NCBI GenBank assembly: GCA_019095985.1
Contig: CM032665.1
Span: 43,421,547 to 43,485,546, forward strand
Reading direction: 5' to 3'
Length of the DNA stretch: 64,000 nucleotides
Origin: Streblospio benedicti
Taxonomy: Eukaryota > Annelida > Polychaeta > Spionida > Spionidae
A program made the position numbers and the translations under genes. This document shows positions 12,501 through 23,398 of the stretch, piece by piece (positions within the stretch are counted from its first letter, which is position 1; the number at the start of each line of letters is the position of its first letter). The notes beneath the pieces are model-generated. The model searched no databases. It was given only the letters and a program-made list of their open reading frames with translations, and had not been told where the DNA came from.

Positions 12501-14150
12501 TGCAGTTTGCGGTGAGCAAGAAAGATGCAGTGAGACATTTGATGATGTATGATACGGACTGGTTAAGTTGATTATAATGACACACGGTGGGGGGATTGAT
12601 TCTGGCTGGGGAGGTTTTCGATTTTGAGAGTCTGCGAGAGTGGCAGTTTGGCGTATGATCTCGATGAACGTGATTGAGTGAGTGATTGGTTGATGCTTTG
12701 GTGGGATGAGTCTTGTGAACTTTGAAAAATGCTTGATTATTGTATAAATGTAATAGTTGAAGAGTCTAGTCTTAAACTCGTGTTTGATTTTCTGATAAAG
12801 TGCTGTATGTAAATAGAATGGAGTATTTTGTATTATAGTTGTATCCAGTTTTGATGACTGAAGAAGTGCCTAAAGCATTAAAATGTAAAACACAATTCCA
12901 ACAGACGACATTCACCAGTCTTCTCTGTTTTTGCATAAATGTAAACATTATTCATGCCTCAACCTCCAAGTCAAAAAACAAAGTTTGTAAAGGAATTAGA
13001 AGCTAAATAAATAATCCACAGAGAAAAAATACCATGTTTTCATCCCAATTTCTTCCCCGGTGGCATTTAATACCAGAGATGCCATTTTAATAACTCTGCG
13101 TGTAGGACTAACCTTTCCATGTTGCAGTCCATCATAAAGTTGAACCTGCTAGTAGGTGCCAAAGTGACAGGTGCAATGGAAAGGTGAGCCCGAAATTCGC
13201 TGCCGCTGAGCAAAACACACATGAACCCGATGCAACGTGATTTAAAGTGCGGCGCAGCCGACAATTTTACGATGATTTAAAACGCATGCGCGCACGCCTT
13301 CAAGGTTGCGTAATCTCCATTCCGGCCGGATGGTTTATGAACTGGAGAGTGCGTGCAAGTGGAATCCAGAACACATGTTGGGAGCTGAGTAAAAAAGTAA
13401 TTGGAGCTCTTAGTATTCAGAAGCAGTGGTCTTTGGGATAGACTGTATCGTAAAGAAGGTATTGTGCACACAAGCCAATTATCATGAATAGCATTGATTA
13501 TATAGATATAGATACCAAAGATCAGAACCACTTATCTAAAACGTGGTATGGCCTTACTGATGCACCACCAATAAGTAGTCAAACAATATCAAAAACTCAT
13601 CCATTAAGGTGACAATACTGTTTTTCTATCTATGATGTATCCATAGGGCCATATGTAAGTTGTATCAGGATCATTGACTCCTGTATTTAGGTGGCAGCAC
13701 TGAAACTGGTGGGGAATCGCCAACAAATCAAACGCCATTGACGCCATGAAGTTACCTATAGCTCTTTATAATCTATGTCTAATCTACGTGATCATACGTG
13801 GATGGTAAAGTATGGATACTATCTTGTCTGTAATTCTCGAGCCATACACCTACAAAATGTGTGTTGATATTCAGTTACAAAATCTTGATGACAAAAACTA
13901 TAAGTTACAACGTCTCTTGAAAGACTTCATTCCTCTGAACTCTGTCCCCATTTGTTTCGGTCGAGTGCATTGCGCTGTGCTTTGCGGTGCATGCGTACTC
14001 ACTGATTAAGTATCGGCGGTGTACTGCTTTATCTGTGGTTTACTGGATGCGTCAGGGTCATGACTGATACTATGTTTTTTTGTATTTGATACTCTCTGAT
14101 GACCTATTAGCGGGAAGTGACGTCATTATAAAATCGACGTCAATTCAGAA
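12500..14150. other. Mostly AT-rich, nothing firm
   Basis: Contains a CGCATGCGCGC word near 13285 and otherwise no repeat termini or gene evidence. Confidence 0.35.
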
Positions 14151-14156
14151 GTAATA

Positions 14157-14260
14157 TACCGTAGAACCTCTCGATTAAGACCACCGTTGAGACAGGCCTC
14201 AAATGGTCTCAATAGAGAGGTGGTCTCGGCATGGAGGAGTCTCTTAATGAAGGTTTGAGA
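14157..14260. mobile_element. pogo-like MITE, internally deleted
   Basis: Left end CCGTAGAACCTCTCGATTAA meets a right arm AATAGAGAGGTGGTCTC within about 60 bp, so most of the middle is missing. Confidence 0.75.
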
Positions 14261-14574
14261 TGGCAACAATTGATCTATTGGAGAAGTGGACTGGTCTTAA
14301 TTATGTTGTTAGTCTTAATTATGTTGTTAGGTTTTTTATATACTCATCTTCTAAACTTTACTTACTTAAAGTTACTTAACGTTTCTGCGAATGCACTGTT
14401 CTTTCGTTCTTTCTAGTCTTCCAGGATATTCATTGAAATGTCATTCGGACCACTATTTTAGATGTAGACTTTGCTGATATTATTTATTTTTCACTGGTCA
14501 CACACATTTAACAATCCAGCCCAGAGTCTACCACACAAAGCCCATATAATAAGTCATTAAACCCCCCAGAAATA

Positions 14575-14747
14575 TACAATAGAACCTCTATATTAAGACC
14601 AACCACTGGGATGCCCCCAAGTGTTCTCACCAGAAAGGTGGTCTCTGTGTGAAGTGATATTTCTATCCAGTCATGTTACCAGAAGAAAGTCTCATTACAG
14701 AGTTGCTCACAATAGGGAGGTGGTCGTAATGCGAGGTTCCACTGTAT
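14575..14747. mobile_element. pogo-like MITE, complete
   Basis: TACAATAGAACCTCTATATT to GCGAGGTTCCACTGTA. Confidence 0.85.
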
Positions 14748-14764
14748 TCCAAGTAGAGAAATGC

Positions 14765-14945
14765 TTCCCCCAGTGAGGGATGCCCGTGCCTCGCCGGCGC
14801 CCGCCCCCACTCAATCCTGGACTACTTTTTCCATAACTCACAGACGATAAAATGCCTCATAACTCACTGGGTCGCTACCGCCGGCTGACAAATTGCTCCG
14901 CCGAGCCGCAAGCTAGTCCCAAACTCACGCTAACTGACGGAGACT
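14765..14945. promoter_or_regulatory. GC-rich islet
   Basis: CCTCGCCGGCGCCCGCCCCC followed by CGATAAAATGCC and TACCGCCGGCTGACAAATTG. No frame or repeat ends. Confidence 0.3.
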
Positions 14946-15188
14946 TTGGTTTAAAGTTGCTTTTGCATACGTCAGTGTGGCTGCCCAGAGTGGTTATTTG
15001 ACATGAATCTTCTCTCGTGATGTGTGATATTCAAATTGGTAGCAGTCTTGTCAGATGTTTTCAAATCCTGAATAAGTTCAATCTAATCAAGATTCATGTA
15101 GCAGCACTTTATTAAGATAACTCAGGGATTGGTCCCAAGTGGTGTCCATGGATGTTGGTCACTTTTAAAGCTTTGAGACGACGATAAC

Positions 15189-15335
15189 AGGGTATCATTA
15201 CAGAGTAGGTCTCAATATAAAGGTGGTCTCTTTATTGAGACCAAGGGCTGTCTGTTTATGATGATTTGGAACGACGAGATGTGGTCTTATTATTGAGGTT
15301 GTCTTAAGAGAAAGGTGATTTTAATTGAAGCTTTT
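15189..15335. mobile_element. pogo-like MITE, partial
   Basis: AAGGTGGTCTCTTTATTGAG and a degenerate right end; the left terminus is missing. Confidence 0.6.
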
Positions 15336-15894
15336 AATCTATACAGCAAATATTTTTTGTTTTAGACAAACTAGAAAAGTGTAGAAAAAATACATGCTTG
15401 GTCTACAATGTATTGTATTAAACTTCTTCCAATTGAGAAAAATAGAAAATACCCATTATTATTCAGCTAACTATGATAACCCTGTACAATGCATTGATGT
15501 ACAAAACTCATTCACTAATCTACATGGACAATTATCACCCTGCTCCCATTTCAAACCACCTAAATGTTCACATTCACGAGAAGTCCAACATAAAGTGTGG
15601 CAATCTCCCACCAGACCCACTGTTTAGTGCCTGCAGATACAGCAGAAACTCCCATTAAGACCACCTCTATAATGAGTCCACCTCTACAATAAAAGCAATT
15701 TGACGTTCATAAATTTGAATCAACGGATGTTTTTTTACAGTGTGCCTTATTTACAAAGACTACCTCTCTAAAGAGGCCACCTCTATAATAAAACTAGTTT
15801 TATTGGTCCAACAACAAACTTCTTATACAAAGACCCTTATTAAAGAGCCCTCTCTTAAGACCATCTGAGACCAGCATCTGGGTCTAAATATTTC

Positions 15895-15965
15895 CGTCCT
15901 CAGGTGGGATTCGAACCCACGACCTATGGGTTGAGATGATAACTGACCAAGTATGTATGCTGGGG
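15895..15965 (-). repeat. tRNA-derived SINE head
   Basis: The minus strand reads GGTCGTGGGTTCGAATCCCA, a strong box B, with a box-A-like GGTCAGTTATCATC upstream. No matching 5' acceptor strand is present. Confidence 0.55.
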
Positions 15966-16004
15966 GTTACAGAGACATCGGTTCGTCCGTGTAACCTTTT
16001 AACA

Positions 16005-16140
16005 GCCCGCTGCTTGGGATGATGGTATCATTCTGGTCTCACAACCTTGGGGTCGTGAGTTCGAGTCCCGTCAGGGCCACTTGATATAGTAAAACGGAAG
16101 ATGTCTCTTCAGCTATGTCAATACAGTGGTAGGAGCTTGC
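16005..16140 (+). repeat. tRNA-derived SINE (family shared with 56767)
   Basis: GGGATGATGGTATCATTCTG leads to GTCGTGAGTTCGAGTCCCG (box B) and CCACTTGATATAGT. Nearly the same sequence recurs at 56767-56878 with about 22 bases missing. Confidence 0.75.
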
Positions 16141-16239
16141 TTGGCAGACCAGTGAGAGTAGAATTGGTCTTAATAGAGAGGTTTCACTGTCAATATAGTT
16201 TAAATGAGTATACACAGCACAGACTGTGGTCCAGTGAGC

Positions 16240-16405
16240 TGCTGTTATAACTCAGCAGAAAGTGTCGGTGGCAATTAGCCACCGTGGTCTTTAATCACGT
16301 CGTTAATCCGCTAATCTCAGTTAATTAGCATGAAGTGGCTGATAGTGCGAGGCGCGTGCCTCTGTCAATTAGCAGTGGTCAGATGTGTGGTCAGTTCACG
16401 TCAGA
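16240..16405. promoter_or_regulatory. Cluster of homeodomain-type sites, candidate enhancer
   Basis: Within about 140 bases: CAATTAGCC, TTTAATCACG, GTTAATCCGC, CTAATCTC, GTTAATTAGC and CAATTAGCAG. TAATTA/TAATCC words are typical of Antp-class and OTX/bicoid-class factors. No MITE or coding signal overlaps. Confidence 0.4.
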
Positions 16406-16459
16406 ATAACATTGGTGCGGCAGTTACAATGTAGATGTCAGAAGAGTTGTCGGATTCTG

Positions 16460-16640
16460 CAGTGCAACCTTCGTGTTAGATCATCTCTTTAATAAGACCA
16501 CTTTTTACTATCTCAAGCATTCCGTGACCACCGTGAACCTCCATAAGGAGACTACCTCTCTATTGAGACCAGGCTCCGGGTGGAACCTCACAATGAAGAC
16601 CACCTTTTAAAAGAGACCACACCTACTTTTCATGGGTGCA
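16460..16640. mobile_element. pogo-like MITE, diverged
   Basis: Left end CAGTGCAACCTTCG; interior CTACCTCTCTATTGAGACC; the right end is lost. Confidence 0.65.
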
Positions 16641-16744
16641 AACGTTTATGTCATGGAGAGATCGCCATGGACCACCATACTCACATCACTCATCAGAGAT
16701 ATTGCAATGAATAACTACACAATGATGCTACAATCACCATCTTG

Positions 16745-16900
16745 ATCCGCCCGTCCCAGCCCCCCCCCCAGCCGGCTGCCGTCCAGACGCTAAGCCCGAC
16801 CAATGTGATTATAATGCGGCGTGACTGACAGCAGAAAGCCGCCGGCGGCTTAATCCAGACAGCTCACTGCCGTCCCGTCAATGATTCTCGGGGTGTAGCT
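16745..16900. promoter_or_regulatory. GC-rich islet with TTAATCC and TGACAG
   Basis: CpG-rich DNA holding GACTGACAGCAG (MEIS/TGIF-like) and GGCTTAATCCAGACAG (OTX-like). Confidence 0.35.
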
Positions 16901-17033
16901 TCTTCTTTCAGGGGCGTCTTCATTCATTGGGTGTGTGCGGGAGGGGCGGGGGTGGAGGGGGCTTTGTCTTCTTTCAGATGGGTTTTCAATGCGGTGTATT
17001 ATGCTGTAGGCATTTTATAGTAGCTTTACTATG

Positions 17034-17037
17034 GTTG

Positions 17038-17122
<85 letters not shown>
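17034..17122 (+). repeat. (CTG)n microsatellite
   Basis: Roughly 25 uninterrupted CTG units after a short TTG lead. The poly-leucine frame is a by-product, not a gene. Confidence 0.95.
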
Positions 17123-17124
<2 letters not shown>

Positions 17125-17407
17125 CATTTACAAGCTAATTTTTATTACGAACTCTCCCCAGTATAACTTATTATTTTAGAGACACGAGTGTCCTCTTCAG
17201 GTGAAAAACATCAAGTAGCTCTAAAACAAGAACAACGAAATACAATGCATTTGATGGACAACGTCCTAACGTGCACATAAGCAGTGAGTTGAGTAAACAC
17301 GGGTATCAATTACTGCTATCTCATAGCACATTATTGCCAATGATTTGATCAACAGAGAATTACAATGTGCGTAACGATGGCTCATGTCTGCTCGTACCTC
17401 ATCTCAC

Positions 17408-17590
17408 TACAGTCTACGGGAGAACCTTTGATTAAGACCACCACTATACAGAGACCACCTCTATAATAAGGTCATTTTGTGCGGTTCTAAACCTTCAGAA
17501 AGCGACCAAAGTGAACTTTTATAAAGAGGCCACCTCTCTATTAAGACCACATGAGCCATTGATGGCCATTGTGAGTCTCAGTTTCCTTCT
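17408..17590. mobile_element. pogo-like MITE
   Basis: ACGGGAGAACCTTTGATTAA at the left; CCACCTCTATAATAAGGTC inside; degraded right end abutting the next copy. Confidence 0.75.
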
Positions 17591-17601
17591 ACCTATGATC
17601 C

Positions 17602-17782
17602 TACAGTAACACACCTGATTAAGACTATCTCCCTAAAGAGACCACCTCTGTAATAAGAACACTTTTACTGGTACAAAACTCCCGCAAATTGACCACTGCA
17701 AACCTCCATGGAGAGAGCACTTCCATATCGAGACCACTTGATACCAGCCCAAGGATGATCCTAATAGAGAGGTTCTACAGTA
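17602..17782. mobile_element. pogo-like MITE, complete
   Basis: TACAGTAACACACCTGATTA to TAGAGAGGTTCTACAGTA; head-to-tail with the preceding copy. Confidence 0.8.
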
Positions 17783-18184
17783 TAGTTATCTCCCTGCCTT
17801 ACCTCACGGCCTTCACCTAACGTGCGAACACGCGGCCTAGCATTGCAAAGATCAACAGTCAGAGCTTCTATCCCGAGAGTTGACCGTGGGTGTGTCAGCA
17901 CCAGTTAACATAGACAAAAATACTCTCTGTGAAGTGATGTTAGAAAGAGTTTCATTTCTTCTGACTAATACTTGTAACTTAGCCTCGTGGTTTGCACTTG
18001 CATGAAAACTAGCACTTTATTCGTATAATTCATAAGCGACTGCATGGACATAATGGGTGCTTTTTAAATGGGTATTTAACTGCAAGAGGCGAGACTTCAT
18101 TTAGTTATTATAATTCATTATCAAATACACACATGAAATACATATGGTGCACTCCATAAGAAACGACACTGTGCAAGTCTGTCA

Positions 18185-18275
18185 GCTTCTGGTGGTGGGT
18201 GTTGAGCAAACTCATCTCTAACACAATGCTCCGTGGTACCTACACATTAATTAGGTACAGGTCATTGGGTTGAAA
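18185..18275 (+). repeat. SINE tail fragment
   Basis: GGGTGTTGAGCAAACTCATC followed by ACATTAATTAGGTACAGGTC, the 3' part of the SINE seen more fully at 51695-51850. Confidence 0.6.
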
Positions 18276-18548
18276 GAGTGAGTGAGTGATCGTGTGAGTG
18301 ATTAACATTGTGCGCTGAATGTGCTGCCGATGCAAGTATGCAAGTATGTGAGAAATAATCAATTGAAGATCAATAAGTGGGCCAATGACCTGGTGTATAT
18401 TGTAAATTGTAAAGTCGTGAGATCAAAAACTCGGATCAAGACTATAAACCAGACATTTACATTTACATTAACAAAAGTGACAAGAATCCCCGTGACCAGG
18501 TGTAGATATAAATTAGACTAAGGGTTTAGATAGTAGACTAGAAAACGC

Positions 18549-18734
18549 ATACAGTCAAACCTCCAATCAAGACCACCTCTCTATTGAGACCACACATATA
18601 ATAAGACCACTTTTCACGGTCCCAAACCTCAATAAAGCTACCAAAATGAGCCTCCGTACAGAGACCACCTCTCTATTGAGACCACCTAGCACCACCTAGC
18701 CCAAAGGTGGTCATAATAGAGAGGTTCTATTGTA
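18549..18734. mobile_element. pogo-like MITE, complete
   Basis: TACAGTCAAACCTCCAATCA to AGAGGTTCTATTGTA. Confidence 0.85.
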
Positions 18735-19319
18735 CATCAGGTGGGCGTCACGTGATATAAGGGGGTCGGCTGGTTTGTCTATTGTTCTTTGCGGTGATTA
18801 TTCATTAGAGGGAACGTGCCCTGTTTAACAGAACACGCGATGGGAAATTTAACAGGAGGCAAGATTCATACCCGTGTGGGATTTATGCATTGGAGATGGG
18901 CGTAAGGTATTGGGAGTTTTTAATAGATTTTGAAATTTGAAAAAGGCCAAAGGTAAGCTACAGTCACAACTAACAGTGCGGACACTTTGGCAGTACTATG
19001 TTTTCAGTGTCTACGGCAGGTAATGAGGTACTGTCTGACGTACTGGTAACGTACTGCCAACCTACGGCTGGGCCACTTACTGCTGAATAGGACGTAGAGA
19101 ACGTTTGACAAGTCCGCTTCTGCCTCCGTGCTGCCTCAAAAACGTACTTTTCCGCACTGTCTCTGTGAGTTTTGGTAGTAGTGGAGCAGTAGAGAGGCTG
19201 TACTGCCGGTTGTGACCGAGACTTTAGTTAGTCACGTGATTTTGTTCAAATTATTCACTACCGAACCATGTAAGCAATGGATGATAAATGGCTAACAACA
19301 TTATGATCATATGGGGAAT

Positions 19320-19479
19320 ACCCATTGGCCTCAAGTGGTCTCTATTAAGAGGTGGTCTCTTTTTGTTAGGTATGTAATACTTGGTTTTTATTATGAAGAT
19401 TTGGGACTGCAAGAAACTGTCTCATTATAACAGTGTCTCTATTTACACAGGTGGTCCTAACTGGTGGTTCTAGTGCATA
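19320..19479. mobile_element. pogo-like MITE, 5'-truncated
   Basis: Starts inside at GGCCTCAAGTGGTCTCTATT and ends GTGGTTCTAGTGCATA. Confidence 0.65.
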
Positions 19480-19905
19480 CCAAAACTAGCACATAGCATC
19501 CTCTCTAATCTCCAAATGGCCACAAGTGATCAACAACAATGTACCAGTAAATTATAACTAAATAATTGTGTTCACAGTTTAAATGTATATTTTTTGTATT
19601 GTGAGTCACATTTGTCTATGTTAAAACTGACTGAATGCATTAAATGTTAAAAAGATGTAACAGTATGATATAGTATTGTCCCAGATGTGGGGACTGTGCT
19701 ATACGTCATTATACGGACGTAGGTGGACAACTATGCTTTCTCAGATGCTACAAGAACCCCGCATGTTAACAGTGCCCTATAACCGAATTGTGTAGAGGCT
19801 ATAATATGATTATGAGACAGTGAACATGTCTAATTAATAACAGTACTATAGCTTTCGTAGGCCTACGTTCAGTTTTTTACATGTCAAGACATGGAAAATG
19901 CAGAA

Positions 19906-20087
19906 TGCAGTAGAACCCCATAATTAAGACCCGGTCTATACAGAGACCACCTCTATTATAAGAACACTTTTCATTGACTGGAACCCTCACAAAGAGACCA
20001 CCAGCAACCTCTATACAAAGACCACCTCTCTATTGAGACCACGTAAGACTAGTCTACTAGGTGTCCTTAATAGAAGGTTCTGCTGTA
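19906..20087. mobile_element. pogo-like MITE, complete
   Basis: TGCAGTAGAACCCCATAATT to AGAAGGTTCTGCTGTA. Confidence 0.85.
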
Positions 20088-20454
20088 TATCGTATACAGA
20101 CTGCTAAGATGCTCATGCCAGCGTGTGACTGAGTTGTTTCTTGCTCAAACCTACATTTCTCTGGGACGAAATTGAAATTTACTGCCTCTGGGTGCCTCGT
20201 GGAATTCTTTGTTGCCTGCAATGTGTATGTGTGAAAGAGGACAATCATGAGAATATTTGTAACCCTGTGTTCTTTTTGTTCATCTTCCTTTGGATGCAAT
20301 TGTGTAACATGACATGAATCGCACAGAACAAGTCAAGAGTGATGCATGCATTATAAGTGTTCAGATAAGCTTTCTGTGACCATCATACATAGACTCCGCT
20401 ACTAATTTTCAGCTTCACTTATTTCGAGCACAACATACAAAAGACAATCACATC

Positions 20455-20601
20455 ATTCTCCAATTAGAACAATTTCTGGTGGTCCCAAACCTTCAAAAAG
20501 AGACCAACGCAATCCTCCATACAGAGACCACCTCTCTCTCTCTCTCTTGACACCATTTGATGCCAGCACACAGGTGGTCTTATCAAAGAGGCTCTACTAC
20601 A
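20455..20601. mobile_element. pogo-like MITE with CT-repeat expansion
   Basis: The usual ACCACCTCTCTATTGA module has become a (CT)n tract; the right end is GAGGCTCTACTAC. Confidence 0.65.
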
Positions 20602-20913
20602 ATTCTATTGAGAAAATGTCCTTCAAACCCCAAACCCAAAGATTCAAATGAAAAATGAAAATGTATGAGCACGCTATGACGTACAGCCTCGTTCCCGCTC
20701 CCGGCGGTTAGTTCCCCACGCCACCGACAGACGGCAGCACTGCCACACGCATGCGCAGACGGGAGTTTGCTCTTCTGCCAAATGCTGTTTTCTCGTTTGG
20801 ACGAACCACTGTGCGGGGGTGACAGACGTGAATGGACGAGGGAGGCATTGAGCCAAAGGCAGGATATAATTGTTTGTTAGAAGAAGCAATTACTTAATGC
20901 AGATGTCATGTAA

Positions 20914-21094
20914 TTACAGTAGAACCCACACAAAATTAGACTTCGTCTGTACAGAGACCACTTCAATAAGCAGTCCAGTGTTGTTGTTTTTTCTGACACA
21001 TTTATAAAGGGTTCCCTAAAACCTCCATGAAGTGGCCACCTCTCTATTGAGACAGCTTGAGTGCGGGTGGTCTTGATACAGAGGTTGTACTGTA
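20914..21094. mobile_element. pogo-like MITE, complete
   Basis: TACAGTAGAACCCACACAAA to CAGAGGTTGTACTGTA. Confidence 0.85.
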
Positions 21095-21378
21095 GTGACG
21101 TGAATGAACGAGCTGGGTTTATTGAGCCAAACTGCGGCTATAATTGTCTGTTGGTGCGTGAGGCAGGTGCCGTGTAATGAGCCAATAGGGATAATGGATT
21201 ACAGAGGCAGATCCAGGAATTGCTGGGAGAAAAAGAGGATCCCCAAGCGAACCCAGACCCGTAGCTTACCACAAGGCATTATGTGTGAAACACATGGTGC
21301 TGGTATGATTGTTGTTGATTTTAATCAGAAAAACTGTTAGATATAATAATGTCGTAAACCATCACGTGGACGGGCTTA

Positions 21379-21554
21379 TTACACTAAAAAAAAACTCCAA
21401 TTAAGACCACCTCTCTATTGAGACCACCTCTATAATAAGACCACTTTTCACGGTCCCAAACGTTCATAAAGCTTCCAAAATGAACCTAAATATAGAGACC
21501 ACCTCTCTATTTGGACCAAATAACACTGGTCACAAAGGTAGAGGTTCTACTGTA
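21379..21554. mobile_element. pogo-like MITE
   Basis: Left terminus partly replaced by an A tract; right end AGAGGTTCTACTGTA intact. Confidence 0.8.
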
Positions 21555-22592
21555 TTCAATGACCAAAATATTAAAAATTGTAAATTTGTACGTGGAAATA
21601 TGGTAGCAATGACAACATGTACAGTGTAAAAGAGATCGTCGTGCTGTCTTTTGCACTCCGTCCCCTGTTCTCTTGCTAACCTCTTGCTGCCGAAACACTC
21701 TAGGTGGTGGACGCTACATTCCGGACAATTTCACCGAGGTACCAATTCTTCTCAAATTCGTATGGTGTCTTTTTGCTAGAGTACAGTGAAAATTTTCTTT
21801 TAATGTATGCTGCCTTTACATATACTGGTCTCAATGACGATTTGGTCTTTTTACAGAGGCTCGTTGTGACGGTTTGGAGCAACATATAGTTTTGTTTAGT
21901 ATATAGGTGGTCTCAGAAGAGAAGTGTTTCAATGGAGGGGTGTTTTTGATTGGAGATTCTGTTTTGTTTGTTTGTGGGGTGGGGGTTGTGTCTCCATCCA
22001 GGCATGTTATAGGAATGTAATATATAAAACTGCACACTTCAACTTTGAAAGATGGCACTATACCTAGACAAAATAAAGGAATTTCCATATCAGCCAGAAC
22101 ATACTGATCATAGATCATACTGACTATCATGTAAAATCTAAAAATTCTTGTAGCTTGCCAGGGAAAATGCTTTATGTAAGACCTAATACGTTTTCGTTAC
22201 TTTTAGTGTTTTGATGTGTAATATAGCAATACTAGCACCTAAGTTACCTGTCATCACATCTATGTTGATGCACATGCTAATCTGTAAACATATCAGCAAC
22301 CATTGCCTCCACAGTTTGATATATTCGAATAAACTTGGTGGTAACAGCATAAAAAGTATGATGCATATGGTGTGAAACCAGGTTTATTTGCTAGTTTACA
22401 TCAACAGGACTTTACCCTTGGCAGTGAGTGTTTGGAACTTTCACCACTGTGTTTTCTGCAATTACTATTAGATCTAATAACTGTGGGTAGGAAGCATGTA
22501 ATCTATGGATGGCCGTGAATTCCACTGACACTGGGCTATGCTGGGAGGTTTATGGCACTATCCCACACAGCAGAGGTGAATGTAAATGTAAA

Positions 22593-22773
22593 TACAGTAG
22601 AACCTCTCTATTATGAGCACCTTTGGTACCAGTGTTAGGTGGTTTCAATAGACAGGTGGTCTCAATACAGAGGTTCATTTTGGTAGCTTTAAAATGTTTG
22701 AGACCGTGAAAAGTGGTCTTATTATAGAGGTGGTCTCAATAGAGAGTTTGTCTTAATTGTGGGTTCTACTTAT
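22593..22773. mobile_element. pogo/Tigger-like MITE, reference copy
   Basis: About 180 bp with imperfect terminal inverted repeats (TACAGTAGAACCTCTCTATT and GGGTTCTACTTATA) and TA at each boundary, the target dinucleotide of Tc1/mariner/pogo transposases. The interior is a ladder of short modules (GGTCTCAATA, ATAGAGGTGGTCTC, GTCTTATTATAGAGG) found in inverted form in the other half, making the element nearly self-complementary. It has no coding capacity, so it would need transposase in trans. Over 40 loci of this family occur in the window. The pogo/Tigger assignment rests on end sequence and TA target only. Confidence 0.8.
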
Positions 22774-23154
22774 AAAGTAGGTTTTATAGATATATAGAGA
22801 TTAGTGTTGAATTATTAGTGTGAACCTTTTTATCATTCCAAACCTAGGTAGATGAACCTTCAAACGTCCATGCAGTGGCAATTGACATGGCATGAATTCT
22901 ACCTCGCCTTTCAATGGAGACATGATCTTTTATTTTATAATGATATTTTAATGGGCATATCTTATTGTATAGCTGAAGAGCAAGTGATGATAGAACAGCT
23001 CCTAAAACCCTAAAAAGATACATCTATATAAAAATGGTGACTGAGAGCAAGCACAATGCATGAATGATCAAGTCCACCATCTACCCACCTCACGCATGAC
23101 CCACCCACCCCCTCACACCCACCCACCGCAGTAGCCTCCCATCAGCAATTATGA

Positions 23155-23245
23155 CATGCAATGCCCGAGGGTCCGTCGCGGGGGAGGCGGTGGTCAAATG
23201 GTCATTTAGCGGGATGTGGTGGTCATTGCTAACTGGTCCCCCGCG
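23155..23245. promoter_or_regulatory. Cluster of TGGTCA half-sites
   Basis: GGTGGTCAAATGGTCATTTA and GGTGGTCATTGC place three TGGTCA words within about 50 bases. TGACCA/TGGTCA is the nuclear-receptor half-site. Functional use is not shown. Confidence 0.25.
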
Positions 23246-23328
23246 GCCACTACATGATGAGTAGTTAAATAGGAATGTACAACTCAGTATGCTCACTGGG
23301 CCGCACTTAATATTGTTAGCAGGGTTAT

Positions 23329-23398
23329 TACAGTAGAACTTCTATATCACGGCCAACTGGGGGCCACCAGTGGTTTCAATAGAGAGGTGGTCTCATTA
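23329..23398. mobile_element. pogo-like MITE, cut at the duplication boundary
   Basis: Begins TACAGTAGAACTTCTATATC and stops in the middle exactly where the 1.7-kb inverted-duplication arm begins (23399). Confidence 0.75.

Larger units (their letters stand above)
15638..16191. mobile_element. pogo-like MITE split by SINE insertion
   Basis: The left part (15638 to about 15890) begins TACAGCAGAAACTCC. The right end (about 16161-16191) is GGTCTTAATAGAGAGGTTTC, closing at ACTGTCA. The 270 bases between are tRNA-derived SINE sequence. Confidence 0.65.

Noticed and set aside
12329-12571. Opposed 69- and 70-codon frames in GC-rich DNA
   Set aside because: Open only because stop codons are rare in the GC-rich islet; no domain or splice evidence.
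15895-16140. tRNA genes
   Set aside because: Good box B sequences but no pairing acceptor stems. One unit recurs at 56767 with a shared non-tRNA tail, so these are SINEs.
16927-17166. 79-codon frame with a leucine run
   Set aside because: It is the translation of the (CTG)n microsatellite, with no conserved flanks.
20000-22800. Regular short repeats resembling an array
   Set aside because: They are scattered MITE copies with internal modules, not equal repeats with unique spacers; not CRISPR, and the DNA is eukaryotic.
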